From contig NC_069086.1 of assembly GCF_947172395.1 (NCBI RefSeq), positions 17,063,572-17,127,571 of the forward strand: a DNA stretch of 64,000 bases. Reading direction: 5' to 3'. Under the pieces are notes generated by a model, which was not told where the DNA came from, searched no databases, and worked only from the letters and a program-made list of their open reading frames with translations. Within the stretch, counting starts at the first letter, position 1. The number at the start of each line of letters is the position of its first letter. Shown here piece after piece: positions 1-12,034 of this stretch. The stretch comes from Bicyclus anynana (taxonomy: Eukaryota > Arthropoda > Insecta > Lepidoptera > Nymphalidae). The position numbers and the translations under genes are program-made.

Positions 1-164
1 GAACATTACCACTATTAGTAACCTACATTCTTCCCACCTAAAAGTAACAATACTGCTTGTCGCCAAGATTGACACAAATTCTAAGGAGCATGACGAAGAT
101 AAATGAAATAGAAAAAGTGGAGAATAATAAGAAATAAAATGCACAAGTTAGAAACTTTCCTCAG

Positions 165-345
165 TTCGCTTTTGATGGGTAACTCCTTGGTCAACAGGTA
201 CGTGTTCTTCAGCATAACGCTCTCATTCTACGTGCCTGCGACCATGATCTTGACTCAGTACGGGTTCATCCTACGCGCACTCGCCTCGCCACCGCATATA
301 CGGGCGCACCGGGGACGGACGGTGTCGCCGCACTGTCAAAAGCTG
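165..345 (+). CDS. GPCR exon: TM5 and start of third intracellular loop
   Basis: The acceptor is TTTCCTCAG ending at 164 and the proposed donor is CTG|GTAATG at 345/346. The exon begins with the last base of a codon and ends in phase 0, which fits the next exon. Equivalent donors recur every 132 bp (next at 478), so this end is a choice. I took the first because the next exon then follows directly. Confidence 0.7.
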
Positions 346-2938
346 GTAATGTTCTCACTCTACGTGCCCGCGACCATGATCTTGACTCAGTACGGGTTCA
401 TACTGCGCGCGCAGGCCTCGCCGCCACACATACGAGCGTATCGGGGACGGACTGTGTCGCCGCACTGTCAGAAGCTGGTACTGTTCTCTCTCTACGTGCC
501 CGCGACCATTATCTTAACTCAGTAGGGGTTCATCCTACGCGCACTCGCCTCGCCGTCGCACATACGTGCGCATCGGGGACGGACGTTGTCGCCGCACAGT
601 GTGAAACTGGTAATGTTCTCACTCTGCGTGCCCGCGACCATGATCTTGACTCAGTACGGGTTCACCCTGCGCGCACTAGCCTCGCTGCCGCAAATATCGG
701 CGCACCGGGGACGGACGTTGTCGCCGCACTGTGTGAAACTGGTAATATTCTCACTCTGCGTGCCCGCGACCATGATCTTAACTCAGTAGAGGTTCATCCT
801 AAGCGCACTCGCCTCGCCGTCGCACATACGTGCGCATCGGGGACGGACGTTGTCGCCGCACTGTGTGAAACTGGTAATGTTCTCACTCTGCGTGTCCGCG
901 ACCATGATTTTGACTCAGTACGGGTTCATCCTACGTGTCTACGAGGATGGACGGTGACAGTAACTGATAATGTTCTCACTCTACGTACCCACGAACATGA
1001 TCTTGACTCAGTGTTTTAATATTGATTTATCGATAATGATCTTAAGTTTAACTTTAAGTGGGTATCAACCATTTGTATAGTCGTATTAGACAGTGGTGAG
1101 AGGAGTGGCTCCTTATTATATTTTAAACAGATATTTACGTTTATTACAGAAGTCACAACAGACACAACATAAATCTTCGCCAAAGTTGGCGTCTCCAAGC
1201 GCTTCCGTAAAAACTGACACCAATCAGAATTTAGCTGTGTAAGTTATTTACCTATTATTCAATTTGTGTAGTTAGTTTAAATTAAAATAATGTTTTTACC
1301 TATTCATAAATAATTTCTTTGTTTATCAATTTGAATATAATTATTTTACCGCTTTAACTTTTATCTGTGTGTTATGTACGAAAATATTCATTCATCAGGT
1401 AGGAGATGAACTAAATGACATTCCATATTTCTTTGAACAAGAGCTTCTAAAAGAGTAGATACTTACCTAATTTTATTTCTCTTCTTATAGCGATGCAACA
1501 CCTAAAGCACCAAATAATTCGGCAGCACGCATTATGGCCTGTACTGAACCCACTACAGGAAAATGTAGCTACAAGTAAGTTTATAATATATATAAGAAGC
1601 CTACAGTCAGCAACCAAGCTTTGGATCCGTAAGTCATCACTGGCAACAAGCACTGTTCGTAGTATAATTTACTTACTTAAATGAGATAAACAAAATAATG
1701 TCTACTTATATAAATACTTATAGCACCAAACCAAATGAACCAAAGTCACTGACATAGCTCAGCGAGTCGCGAAGCTGAAGTGGCAATGGGCAGGCAGGGA
1801 TTAGTTCGAAGAGCCGTTGGAAGTTGAGAGTCCCAAGGTGCTGGAATGGCGACCCTGCACCGGAAAGCGCAGTGTTGGTCGCGGATGGCGGGAAACCGCT
1901 AGATGCTGGCGGCTCAAGACCATCATGCTTGGAGGTCCATGGGGGGAGGCAAGAGGGAGAGGCCTATGTCCAGCAGTCAAGGTCCATCGACTGATTATGA
2001 TGATGATACTTATAGGATATTATGAATAAATTACCTGCTGTCCTTTCTTCCCATATTTCTGCAGTCATACCCTGCGTGGAAGAAGTTTGAGTTAAGTTAA
2101 TATTAATTAAATATCTAGGAGCAACTTCATAGAGCGCCAGCGTCGAGCAACCCGCATGATTGTGATGCTGATGGCACTGTTCTTCGTCTGTTGGACTCCG
2201 TACTTCGTTATATTACCTTTAGGTAAGAGATTGTTCACTAAATCACGTCAGACATTAGAGAAGCGTTTTCAAAGACGAAGAAGTTTACTAAGAAGGGTTT
2301 AGATAGGTTTTGGTCCATTGGCTTGTCTGTCGGTTTTCTAAAAGTATTATTTAGCAAGGGTTGCCATATTAACGTCAGTGATTTGCATTGTTAAGTACCA
2401 GTAAACGTTAAGGATCATATGATCATTAGGACGACCAACACTGCGTTTACTAGGTGGTAGGTACTTTTCACGTCAGAATCTGCTTGTCATGACATGTCTA
2501 TTCTGCAGTTCAATTGACTAACTTTGACGTATCTTAGTTAACTTAAACGAAATTGAGATTTAATGTAACAAATGTCATCCGGTGCCTACTGGTGGATGTG
2601 ATACAGTAGGTAGATGACATTTCTCAATTGATTAATAAAGACCAAAATAGTAAATAGGCCAGCTGTTCTTTGACAAACAATATGGCCTGCCTATAGGCAC
2701 TTCAGCTAGTTCGTTCACTGATATTTATTTGTTGTTGATTCTCTTTTCTATAGATGCGCTGTACGACATCGTGAGTGACAGCTCCTGGGCGTGGTGCTCA
2801 TGGCTGGGCTACGTCAACTCGGCGCTCAACCCGTTCGTGTACGCCGCCGCCTCGCCCAGCGTGCGCCGCGTGTTGCAGCACAGCCACACCAGCTCTGGGC
2901 AAGATATACCACTAGCGCAGCGGTCGCACAGACCTTGA
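165..2938 (+). CDS. Class A (amine-type) G-protein-coupled receptor, 3' half, five exons
   Basis: This is a plasma-membrane seven-helix receptor, of which only TM5 to the C-terminus is in the window. Exons 165-345, 1150-1238, 1491-1574, 2119-2222 and 2754-2938 join without frame conflict (phases 0, 2, 2 and 1 at the successive junctions) to give 213 residues and a TGA at 2936-2938. TM5 carries NRYVFFSITLSFYVPATMI. A third intracellular loop of about 100 residues, rich in Ser, Pro, Gln and Thr, is split over three exons. TM6 has the CWTP motif after a basic ERQRRATR entry, and TM7 has WLGYVNSALNPFVY, which contains NPxxY. The C-tail is short, about 30 residues. CWxP, NPxxY and WLGYxNS are hallmarks of the biogenic-amine-like class A family, but the ligand cannot be told. 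TM1-TM4 exons must lie left of position 1. The TM5 exon enters a 132-bp tandem array, so its true 3' end is uncertain. The gene converges with the - strand EB-module gene. Confidence 0.82.
219..1011 (+). repeat. 132-bp tandem array derived from the GPCR TM5 exon
   Basis: The landmark ACCATGATCTTGACTCAG or a close variant recurs at 241, 373, 505, 637, 769 and 901, exactly 132 bp apart. A shortened copy follows at 994 after an internal deletion. One unit equals 44 codons. It covers the 3' part of the TM5 exon plus its splice donor (CTG|GTAATGTT), then restarts at CTCACTCTACG. The frame from the first copy stays open through copy 2 and meets TAG at 523 in copy 3; copy 5 also has a TAG at the matching place (about 787). 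Units differ by a few substitutions, so this is not an array of exact copies. Confidence 0.9.
1150..1238 (+). CDS. GPCR exon: third intracellular loop, part 1
   Basis: It is flanked by TTTATTACAG and GTAAGTTA. It starts in phase 0 and leaves two bases (GT), which the first base of the exon at 1491 completes as a Val codon. The encoded residues are hydrophilic (KSQQTQHKSSPK...), typical of a cytoplasmic loop. Confidence 0.72.
1491..1574 (+). CDS. GPCR exon: third intracellular loop, part 2
   Basis: The acceptor is CTTCTTATAG and the donor GTAAGTTT. It encodes DATPKAPNNSAARIM... and ends TAC AA, which the leading G of the next exon completes as Lys. The two-sided phase match with both neighbours supports it, although the exon has no family motif. 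Confidence 0.75.
1745..2010 (+). mobile_element. 5'-truncated non-LTR retrotransposon tail (RTE-like)
   Basis: This is degenerate coding for a common LINE C-terminus (DIAQRV.KLKWQWAG..., then EWRP.TGKRSVGRG and SRWM-like residues), ending in a CTGATTATGATGATGAT tail. It lies in the intron between GPCR exons 1491-1574 and 2119-2222. Assignment to the RTE clade rests on the short tandem-repeat tail and is tentative. Confidence 0.7.
2119..2222 (+). CDS. GPCR exon: TM6 with CWTP motif
   Basis: The acceptor is ATATCTAG and the donor AG|GTAAGAG. It encodes the basic membrane-proximal ERQRRATR segment, then MIVMLMALFFVCWTPYFVI, a canonical class A TM6 with CWxP. It leaves one base (phase 1), shared with the TM7 exon. 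Confidence 0.88.
2565..2632. repeat. Small inverted repeat (MITE fragment)
   Basis: AAATGTCATCCGGTGCCTACTGG is followed by a near-complementary CAGTAGGTAGATGACATTT. A related inverted pair occurs at 45224-45283, so this is a dispersed family. It lies in the last GPCR intron. Confidence 0.5.
2754..2938 (+). CDS. GPCR terminal exon: TM7 with NPxxY and C-tail
   Basis: The acceptor is CTTTTCTATAG. It encodes WCSWLGYVNSALNPFVYAA, then a helix-8-like SVRRVLQ stretch and a short polar tail to TGA. GC content is well above the flanks. No obvious poly(A) signal stands out in the next 200 bases. Confidence 0.88.
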
Positions 2939-5365
2939 CTGAGGTAGGGTTAAGAGATCTCAACTATCCTTCACTCACAACCCGTAGGGGGGGTCGCGAA
3001 AACGGTTTCAAGTATTAAAATTCCGCCCGTGGTATATATCGCCTGCCGTAAAAACGGTCTATAACCAGTATACGGTTTACGGTTTTAACCAGTGATGAGG
3101 TGGAGGACTGATGGGCGGTTTGCCCTGGCGTCTACTTCCTGATATGAATCGTCTATGGGCACTTATATGCGGCAATCCGGGCAAGGCCTTCGACGACTAC
3201 CGCGGATTGGTCGCGGCCTTCCCTGATGGCGGTAAGGAACCTTTTCGTTAGAAGGTTAACAGATCTCATGTCTATTAATGGTCTTGTAGGCTTAGGATGC
3301 AACAACGACATATATCGTGATGAGATAAAAACGTATTTGTCGCGACCAACGAGATAATCTGGTGGAGAGAAATTCGACCAATAGCGATGCAACCGGTAAT
3401 AATGCTATCTCTTTCATTGCGTTGGTTCGAAAGAGATGGTACTGGGACAGCTCCACCGCCATGGACGATATTTTGTCTATTTTCTCTTCTCTCTTCACTT
3501 GGTCGCATGTTAGCGTCACTTACAAGTAGGATTACTAGACAGGTAGCACACAGTCTACAAACGCTAACGCTAGGAAAAATAAAAATAATATGTGAATGAT
3601 CACTATCTTGATCACGTGATCTGTCGACACCAAATGTCACTCCCATACATTTATTAATTTTCAAGGCGTTTGCGATTTTAGATAGGTAGTTAATCGATGT
3701 GCCAAATAGGTGCCAAACCCAGGACTCTGGATAGTTTCCACTGCTAAGTGATGCTTTATCACAAGTTAAAGTTTCCCATTTAGCAATCCGATGCAAAGCC
3801 ACATAAAAAATAGACACTTGGACACTTTCAATTAAGATGGTTGTTAAATAACAAAAACACAACAAATTGAAAATAAATATTATTCTTTATTTACATAATA
3901 TTCGTTCGATTATCTCGTGTACATTCTCTTTGGCATAAATCTACCCATTCGTATCTGTCTTTAAAAATATATTTAGTCCATAGTTCATGCGCTTTCAACT
4001 TCAAGTTGCGTCTTGACTTTTGCGTCTATATTATTTTCAATAATAATTTGACGTTTAAAGATGTAACGCATTTATGTGGACCTTTTTAAAAATCGAAAAT
4101 TGCACTCAAAAAATACTGTCTCAGTGTCAGTGGAAGAAAACTTCGTAAATACAAACTACGCTTAATAGGCCAAGAGCTAGTGTACAATCTGTTTTATGAT
4201 AAATTCATAAAAAATATTCAAGCCATTAGACGCTGAATGTTTTCGCCATTCAACCCAAAAAACGCACGATATATTTGAAAACATATAGACCAAATCAGTA
4301 AGTAAGTTTACCTAATACATTTTTTCAAGACTTCTAGTATAGTTGTATAGTTATTAGGATAAGTTAGCTCAAGTTCCTTATTGTATTCTTTCTCAATAAA
4401 AAAAAAGACTTCTATATCTGAAAGTATGTTTATCTAATAAAGTGGCCAGTATGTAATCTCTGTAAAAGTCTTTAAGGAATGTTATCGTATTCATTTAGGA
4501 TTAATCGATGTCTTAAACCTGAATTAGTAGAAATTATTAATCTGATATAACATTTTATACCCATTGAACAAATGGTGCATCAGCTCTTGGTCTATAAATT
4601 AAAAATATACAATTCAACAACAAATAACAGCGATAGTAATATTATTTACAACTTAATCATAAACTTTGAAAATTACCAACAAAAACAACGCAGCTGCCAC
4701 TTTGTGCAAATAAATACCAAACAATACAATTTTTATTTTAAAATTAAATTAAAAATAGCTAAAGGATTTATAATACCTACTATGCAATACCGAAATTATT
4801 TTTCATATAATTTTAAGCAGCTTTTAAACTTAACTAAACTTAATCAAATAAAAATTAACTGCTGAAATCCAAGTTAAAATTACCTAGGTAAGATAGATCT
4901 CAAACATTTTCAAGTTGTGGAAAATTACACCTGTTTTAATAAAAACAATGAAATTTCATTGAAACTACAAAACAAATCTGGATGTCCAATAAAAAATAAT
5001 GCAGATCAAAGTTAAAAACAGGAGTCCACAGACAATCTGTCCACAGATTCAATCCACAGAAAGTCTGTTAAAGCAAGTCAATAACAATCATTACATAATA
5101 AAATTTTACAACAATAACCACTATCTTATTTAGGAACTGTAATTAAACTAAATAGAAGTGGCGATAGACAATATTTAGCTACACAATATTTGAACAAGAT
5201 ACAAAAATTTACACAAAAATTCAGGATTTATTAAAATTTAAATCTTAATAAAACATTTTGTGATGTTTCTTAACTTCTTAACATGAAAAATTATTTACTC
5301 ATAGGTTAATATACTTTTCATGTTTCAGGTTACCAAGATGGCGTGGTGACGTCACAAAATGGCGG
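2939..5365. other. Intergenic region between the converging GPCR and EB-module genes
   Basis: The stretch is AT-rich. A 196-codon open frame on the - strand (3865-3275) shows no recognisable motif and I do not call it a gene. An inverted match lies between AATAGGCCAAGAGCTA (about 4168) and CAGCTCTTGGTCTAT (about 4578). A TTTATT at 5227-5232, AATAAA on the - strand, could be the EB gene's poly(A) signal about 135 bases past its stop. Nothing else is recognised. Confidence 0.4.
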
Positions 5366-5524
5366 CTAGAGCGAGAAAATGGCGGCAAGTGACAATATGG
5401 CGGCGGCTAATGGCGGGGAAAGGGAACTAGCGGCGCCGAAATCTCTGGCATCCGGTGAGCAGGTCTTGCAGGTGCATCGGCCTGAGAGACAATATCCTGG
5501 CTCATCTTCTTCTGATACGCATTC
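5366..5524 (-). CDS. EB-module gene exon 7: end of module 6 and hydrophobic C-terminus
   Basis: The acceptor is TTATTTTCCTAG at 5525. The exon starts in phase 0 with ECVSEEDEPGYCLSGRCTCK and completes module 6. It then runs SPDARDFGAASS into a hydrophobic tail (LAAAILSLAAIFSL) ending at TAG (5368-5366). Small residues followed by a hydrophobic end fit a GPI signal; a short transmembrane anchor is the alternative. Confidence 0.8.
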   Translation of the reverse strand, partial: ECVSEEDEPGYCLSGRCTCKTCSPDARDFGAASSLSPPLAAAILSLAAIFSL

Positions 5525-8500
5525 CTAGGAAAATAATTTAAAATGTGATGCTAGGCTTAGATTAGCACAAATTAGCCGCATAGAATAGTGGCTAAATTGT
5601 AAAATATTTTCAAAACAATATTTCTTAATTTATAAGATCTATGATGGCTAATTTGAATGCTAAACACGATTATCTAACTATTAAAAATTATAATGTAAGT
5701 TGAATAAACATCGACAATGTAAATATGGTATTTATAATAAATTGTGCTTAAAATTGGTCATTTTTCATTTATATAATATGAAGCATTTGACTGACTGCAA
5801 GGTGAATTTGAAACCATGCAAAGACACGAAGACATAGGTCCCTGATTTCTTAGTGATATCCGAAATTAAGAATATACGAAAATAACTAATCACACTCTTT
5901 TTACAAACACAAACTCAGTTCCAAGACCTAAGCCTCTCTAAGGTTTAAGTCTCATATGAGATACCCTTGGTTGACTGCGGGTTGCTGGAAACCGCTGAAT
6001 GCTGGCGGTTTACGACTTGTGTTTGGATGAGTCCATGCAAGAGGCCTATATCCAACTGTGGATGTCCGTCGGCTGTTAATGATGAAGAGATGGCTTTAGA
6101 GAGTCGTTTTCCCATTCTTTAAGCCTAAGAACTATTCACCCTGTCAAACTATCTAGGTAATGTGACGCCCTTGTTAAAAGTACAGTAAACCCTAATATTA
6201 GAATTACCTCATCCCTATTACAATCCTGTCCTGGTCGTTTCCTGCGCCAGCAACGAGGCGGGTTCCCGACCGCTCTAGCGTCGTACGCACATGTACACAC
6301 TCCTCCCAGACACAAGGCGGCTCCGGGGGAGGGAGCCTCGGCAGCTCCAGCCAGGGAGTCACATTGGACGTCGTATTGACACGGGTCTTCGAGGGCTTTC
6401 GCAGCTGGAAGAGGGAAAGAAAACATTTCAGTAAAGATAAGCCATTTAGTGCTTTAACACTTATAGCTATTAGTAACGAAAACATTTTTTCAATTCTTTA
6501 GAATTTAATAAAAGTTAATTTAGCAAAAATAAAAAATACATCATAAAAACATCATACATCAATTGGACCAAATTAGAAATCAAACTAAGCTAAATGAAAT
6601 GTTTTATTTTTCAGATGCGTACCACGATAAAGCTACAGACGAGAGATATAGACAAATTTCCCATCCCCTGTTGCTCTATATTTTGTCGTACGAATATTCG
6701 ACAATCCTCTGCCTCCGATTCCGGAGGGTTTGTTCGAATCCGGTCCGGGGCATGCACCTCCAACTTTTCAGTTTTGTGCATTTTAAGAAATTAATCGTGA
6801 GGAAACCTTCACCAGAGAATTTTCTTAATTCTTTGCGTATGTGAAGTCTGCCAATCCGCATTGGGCCAGCGTGGTGTACTATTGTCCTAACCCCTCTCAT
6901 TCTGAGAGGAGACTCAGCAGTGACCCGATTATGGGTTGTTAACAAACGTTAGGCCTAATGGAGTATTGTAGGGTAGGACCTAGCTCTTTCAAATCCGCTT
7001 CTTAAACTGCATTGTCTATGATGTCAGTTGTTTAAAATAAAACAAAAACTTACATTCAACACATGCGTTAATATCCTGGAAAGCTACCCAGTTGTCTCTA
7101 CAACGGCACGTGCCGCGACACTGCAGCCCCACTCCTGCGCATTGTAGTTCATCTTCGCACGCTTCACCCAGCACTGCGTCGCGTACGCACCTGGAAAGAT
7201 TAAACAGTATTGAAAATGCGTGACGTCGTCTACGCTGCCTCACAAACAACTAGGCTCAAGTCATCAAATACCCTGTTATTAATACCAACACTGATACCTC
7301 CCCTCTACAATAACATAAATAATAAATCTTAATACCACCTGTAATAATCGAGAAACTTGAAACAATTTACCCTCAACATTCAACTTACATTATGATTCGT
7401 CCTTAGTCTTAAAGACAAACCACGTGAATCTAATCGAGACGCACCGAAGCGAGTCAGCCAAATAGACTTACATCTTCGAGTAACATGCATTAATTACTCT
7501 ACAGATTTTTTATTATTTATACAACAAGTTCTTTTCTGTTTGATGATTGATCTTTATATTCATTCGTATTCAACGTCCACTAGTAGACGATAGACGACGG
7601 AAATGCGGAAATAAAAAATAAAACAATTCATAAGAAGCTGCAAACCTCTCTGTTTTCTGTCACCTACTGATTCATCATGTTTTACCAAAAATATCTTCTA
7701 GATTTCATCAGAAGAATAAACGTCAAAATCGTATTCAGAAACGCGCCTTTTTAACCGTATTCTGATAGATCTGACTTGATCTTTAATACTTTTCTTTGCA
7801 AGGGTAAATAAGTTTACACACCTCGTCCCATTGTCTCTCGGGCTGAACTGCAACTGACACGTGCAGTACCCACGCACGCAGAACGCCTGCCTCTCCGCAC
7901 CAATCTCTCCTAGAAAGCAGTTCTGATCCACCACGCAACGTTCACCGATTACTAGAACGATAAACATTATATATTATTCAAGGGCATACAGATCAGATAA
8001 AAACTGTTTAGATTTTTTATTGTAGGTGGGACAAGACGTTACACCTGAAGTTAAGCAGAAAACCATTGCTCATAATGAAATCGTTTCAAGGTCATACAAG
8101 GAACATCAAGTCTACATCTCTCTTCATACGTACATCTTATTCTGCCTCCATCGACTTGAGGCAAGGATACTAGGCTTAATAGTGTGCTACATACAACATA
8201 CTCTATAGCCTAGAACACAGCAATGACCTACGGCGGCAGAAATAAGCATGACGTTAGACGTTAGTGATTCCTCAGACAATCTTTGTCTACAATAACTCTT
8301 TGAATACCACTAGGTAATTTAACCAAGACATGAAAACAGCTATGTCTAATAGAACCTTTTTATACATTAATCTCATCCTCTTGTGACTGCGATCATAATA
8401 GTTATGCTGATCACCATGTACTTTAGGATATTTCAAATAGTATTCGAGCCGTTAGAAATAAGTCGGGATTATAACAAGAAACCTTTTGGATTGACGCTAA

Positions 8501-11500
8501 ATGCTGGGGAATGAAGCGGGCCCTAATGTAGGAGGTTACATGCGTTGACACATTGACTTCGTGTCGTACCTACCCGCAGTCTCGTAACATCGGTCAGTCT
8601 CGAGATGCGCAGTGGGTGCGCAGGCGCAGACGCTGTTGATACACTCGGAGTGAACGCCCATTGTCGAATGGCACTGTATGTGCTGGACGCATTCTTCTCC
8701 GATTCGAGCCTCTGGAATTATTTATAACCTTAGTAAAATGCAATTTCAATTTTAAACTGTTTTCTAAAACTGTAAATTTCTATTAACAACTTTATGTTAA
8801 TATCCAAGTATAATTTAAAAGTATAAAAATACGTCTTCAGCATGACACTTAGTATAATTGACTGTAAACACAGTTAATCAAACAAAAAAACCTCGCCATG
8901 TTACTACTAGCGTACTAAGTATTTCAATAAAAAAGTGATGGAGGTCTTACCAGTAAAATATTCGTGACCCATAAAATATTAACTCACCTTTCAAACATCC
9001 TTTATGCGTGCTATTCACAGCTGCATAAACAAAGCCGTCTTTGCAAACGCAGTAGCTGCTCTGTCGACAGAAGGCGTTGTCAGGACAGTCTATGTCCACG
9101 TTACAGACATTTCCCGTCCTTCCTGGAAGGAATAAGCCTTGGATAAGTATTGTTGTGCAAAACAGAGAATAAAGCATTTTGGACAGTATCGAATTGCTGT
9201 AGTTTCCTGAATTTAAGAAAAGGATATTTATTTAGAGCTTATGATAAAGGAAAAGGTGGAAGACAATATTGCTCAAAGAAGTTTCAATATTATCCAGTTG
9301 AAAACTTTTGGAGAAATAAAAACAAACTCTAAGCAAAGAGAAACCCCGTAAATTTTAGCCAGTCTTTTATCGACTTTCAAAGTTAATTTTAGGGTACGAA
9401 GACCAAAAAAATCAGAAAAAGTTGGCAATGATAATTGTTTGGCTGCAACTTTTGGGCAAAGGTTTTTCTAATCATGATTTTAAAACATGCTCCCATGATT
9501 CGACATCTTATGAGGCGTCAGAATATAAAATAACAATGGAGCATTTTTGAAAGAGTTACACAGCACTTTTTGGTATGAAAAAATGGAAAAAACATCAATT
9601 CCTCGATGATGTAATATTTGGTCTTGTCGAAGAAGTTTTTTTGGACGCGCTAATATTTTTATTTGAAGTAATAAACGTATTCTATTCTATTCTATTCGGC
9701 GTTAGAGTGTTAAATGATACGAGTACAATGATACAGTAATTATTTACTGTGTCGGTTTGCATTTTGTTACAGTATATTTACTTTATTTTTAACTCAAGGA
9801 CACTCGCATTAACATTCGTTTTGTGAAGGTTATGTTTAGTACCGATCACGATAATATTGTTATACAAATCTTTTGAAAGTCTTCTGTTACTCGTTATCTT
9901 AATTCAATGTATAAGAATTATTAAGTTTAAAGATTCAATACTCCAAGGTTTTAAGGTCCAAATAGCTCCTACAAGCAGTGGTCTTGCCCTCACGGTGTCA
10001 TATGTGTTTCTCAGAGAGCATGTTAACCCGTCGTTTTTGTCGTTATGATTTTTATCTTTTGCCTGTTTGTCTTTACAGAGAAAACATTATGACCTTAAGC
10101 ACACTAGAACAGATTGGTGGGTTTAAGCTCCATGGACCCTCTCCTATACAAAGGAAGGCCTGGTCCTTGTATTACAATAGGCCGATAATCACCGCCGTCT
10201 TAAACTAGGCCGGGGTCCTTGGGCATACAAGAATTTGGAGCCCTTTAGGAAAGTAATAAAAGCTAATTATACTAACATTTTTGTACGAAGTGTCACCATT
10301 TAATATAGTTTCTGAAATACAGTATGATATAATATGCCATTAATGATACTAATTTTTTGTTTACGATTACGATATCAGTTTATTTCGGGATATCTGCGCA
10401 GGAATAGGCGCAGTCATCGATATAATGGCATAGTATATATATGTAAACCTTCTGATAAGATCACTGATTTGTGACAAAAGTGTAATGTGCCCAACAAAAA
10501 TATTTTGAAAAAAAATGTGTGAGAGAAATTGTCAGTCCTTCGGGGCCCCCTGAGAATGGGGGTCCTGGGCACAGGCCCCGTGTGTTCTTATGGTGAAGAC
10601 AGTATTTCCGATAATGATGACCTGCTTTCCAAACGCTCCTTTAGTTTCGGTGCTATGAGAAAAAATTTTCGTAATGTGTAGTATGTCCCCAATTTCACGG
10701 TAACTACTGATAAGGTAATCGTAAATACTTGTAGCTGCTCTGACACGATATTGCACTGAGGTGCTGTTGACTCACACTATACTAGATAAATATATTAATC
10801 GCTTTTAAGGTTTGACGCCAAAAAGGGCTTGCATGATGAAACTTAACAAACTGAACACAAATATAGTTAAATGTGTTATTGAGGTCAATTTGGTATTTCG
10901 TATTTACATTTCTTCTTGTTCTTATAGTGCCATCTCCTATCGGAGGTCAGCAATCATTAAGGCTAATTTAACTTTGTTCACTGCTGCCCGAAAGAGTGAT
11001 CTGGTACTGATATTAAACCATTGGCGTAAGTTCTTGAGCCAAGATGTACGTCTACGACCAGGCCTTCGTTCCCCCTTTATCTTTCCCTGGATAATAAGCT
11101 GGAGCAGGTGATATTTGGAGTTTCGCATTATATGACCCAGGTATTCGAGCTTCCTCCTTTGGACTTGTTGCAAAACTTATTAATTAATTAATTAATAAGT
11201 TCTGCAACAAGTCCTAATTTACATTTAGTTGCAGGGAAACTAAGTATTAATGATAATTTTGTTTCAATCTATCGACATTGCCTGTATTCGTTCACTGCTG
11301 GACATAGGCCTTTCCGAAAGCGCGCCACACACTATCCTCCGCCTACCTCATCCAGCCACTTCCCACTACCTTCTTGATGTCGTCGGACCATCTAGCTGGA
11401 GGGCGTCCTACACTGCGTTTGCTGGTACGCGGTCTCCACTCCAGAACACGCCTGCCCCAGCAGCCATTTGTTCTACGACAGATATGGCTCGCCAATTTTG

Positions 11501-11991
11501 TTTAATGAAGTTCAAATAACTTATAAGAATCAGGATCACTCAACGGGCGATGGAATATAGTAAGAGTGTATCTGTGTGATCAAATCATGAGGCGACACAG
11601 CTCAATGCGTCGCTAAGATGAAGTGGCACTAAACAGGACAATAGTTCAAAGAGCCGATGGGCGATTAGGTATATTAGGCACTAAGCAGGACAATAGCAAT
11701 TCCGCACCGGAAAGCGCAGTGTTGATCGACCCCCTCACCATCAGGCTGATGCGCAAGGCGCACAATCTCGAGACGAGAGAAAAGGAAAGAGATGAAGAAG
11801 AGAAGAAAGAGAAGAGAAAGAAAGAGTGACATTTTAAATCTGCCGCTATTGGACGACAATATTATGTATTTTTCTCTTCACAATTTATTATTTCGTATGT
11901 CTTTGTCGGTAGAGTGGTAACTAGCCACGGCCGAAGCCTCCCACCAGTCAGACCTGGACCAATGATGACGATGATGATGATAATGATGATA

Positions 11992-12034
<43 letters not shown>

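Noticed and set aside
139..525. 128-aa repeat protein starting at 139
   Set aside because: The first codons are intron sequence; the acceptor at 164 and GPCR TM5 residues show that this is an exon entering a tandem array.
3275..3865. 196-codon open frame on the - strand
   Set aside because: No motif, no splice or signal features, odd composition, and it overlaps another chance frame; not supported as a gene.
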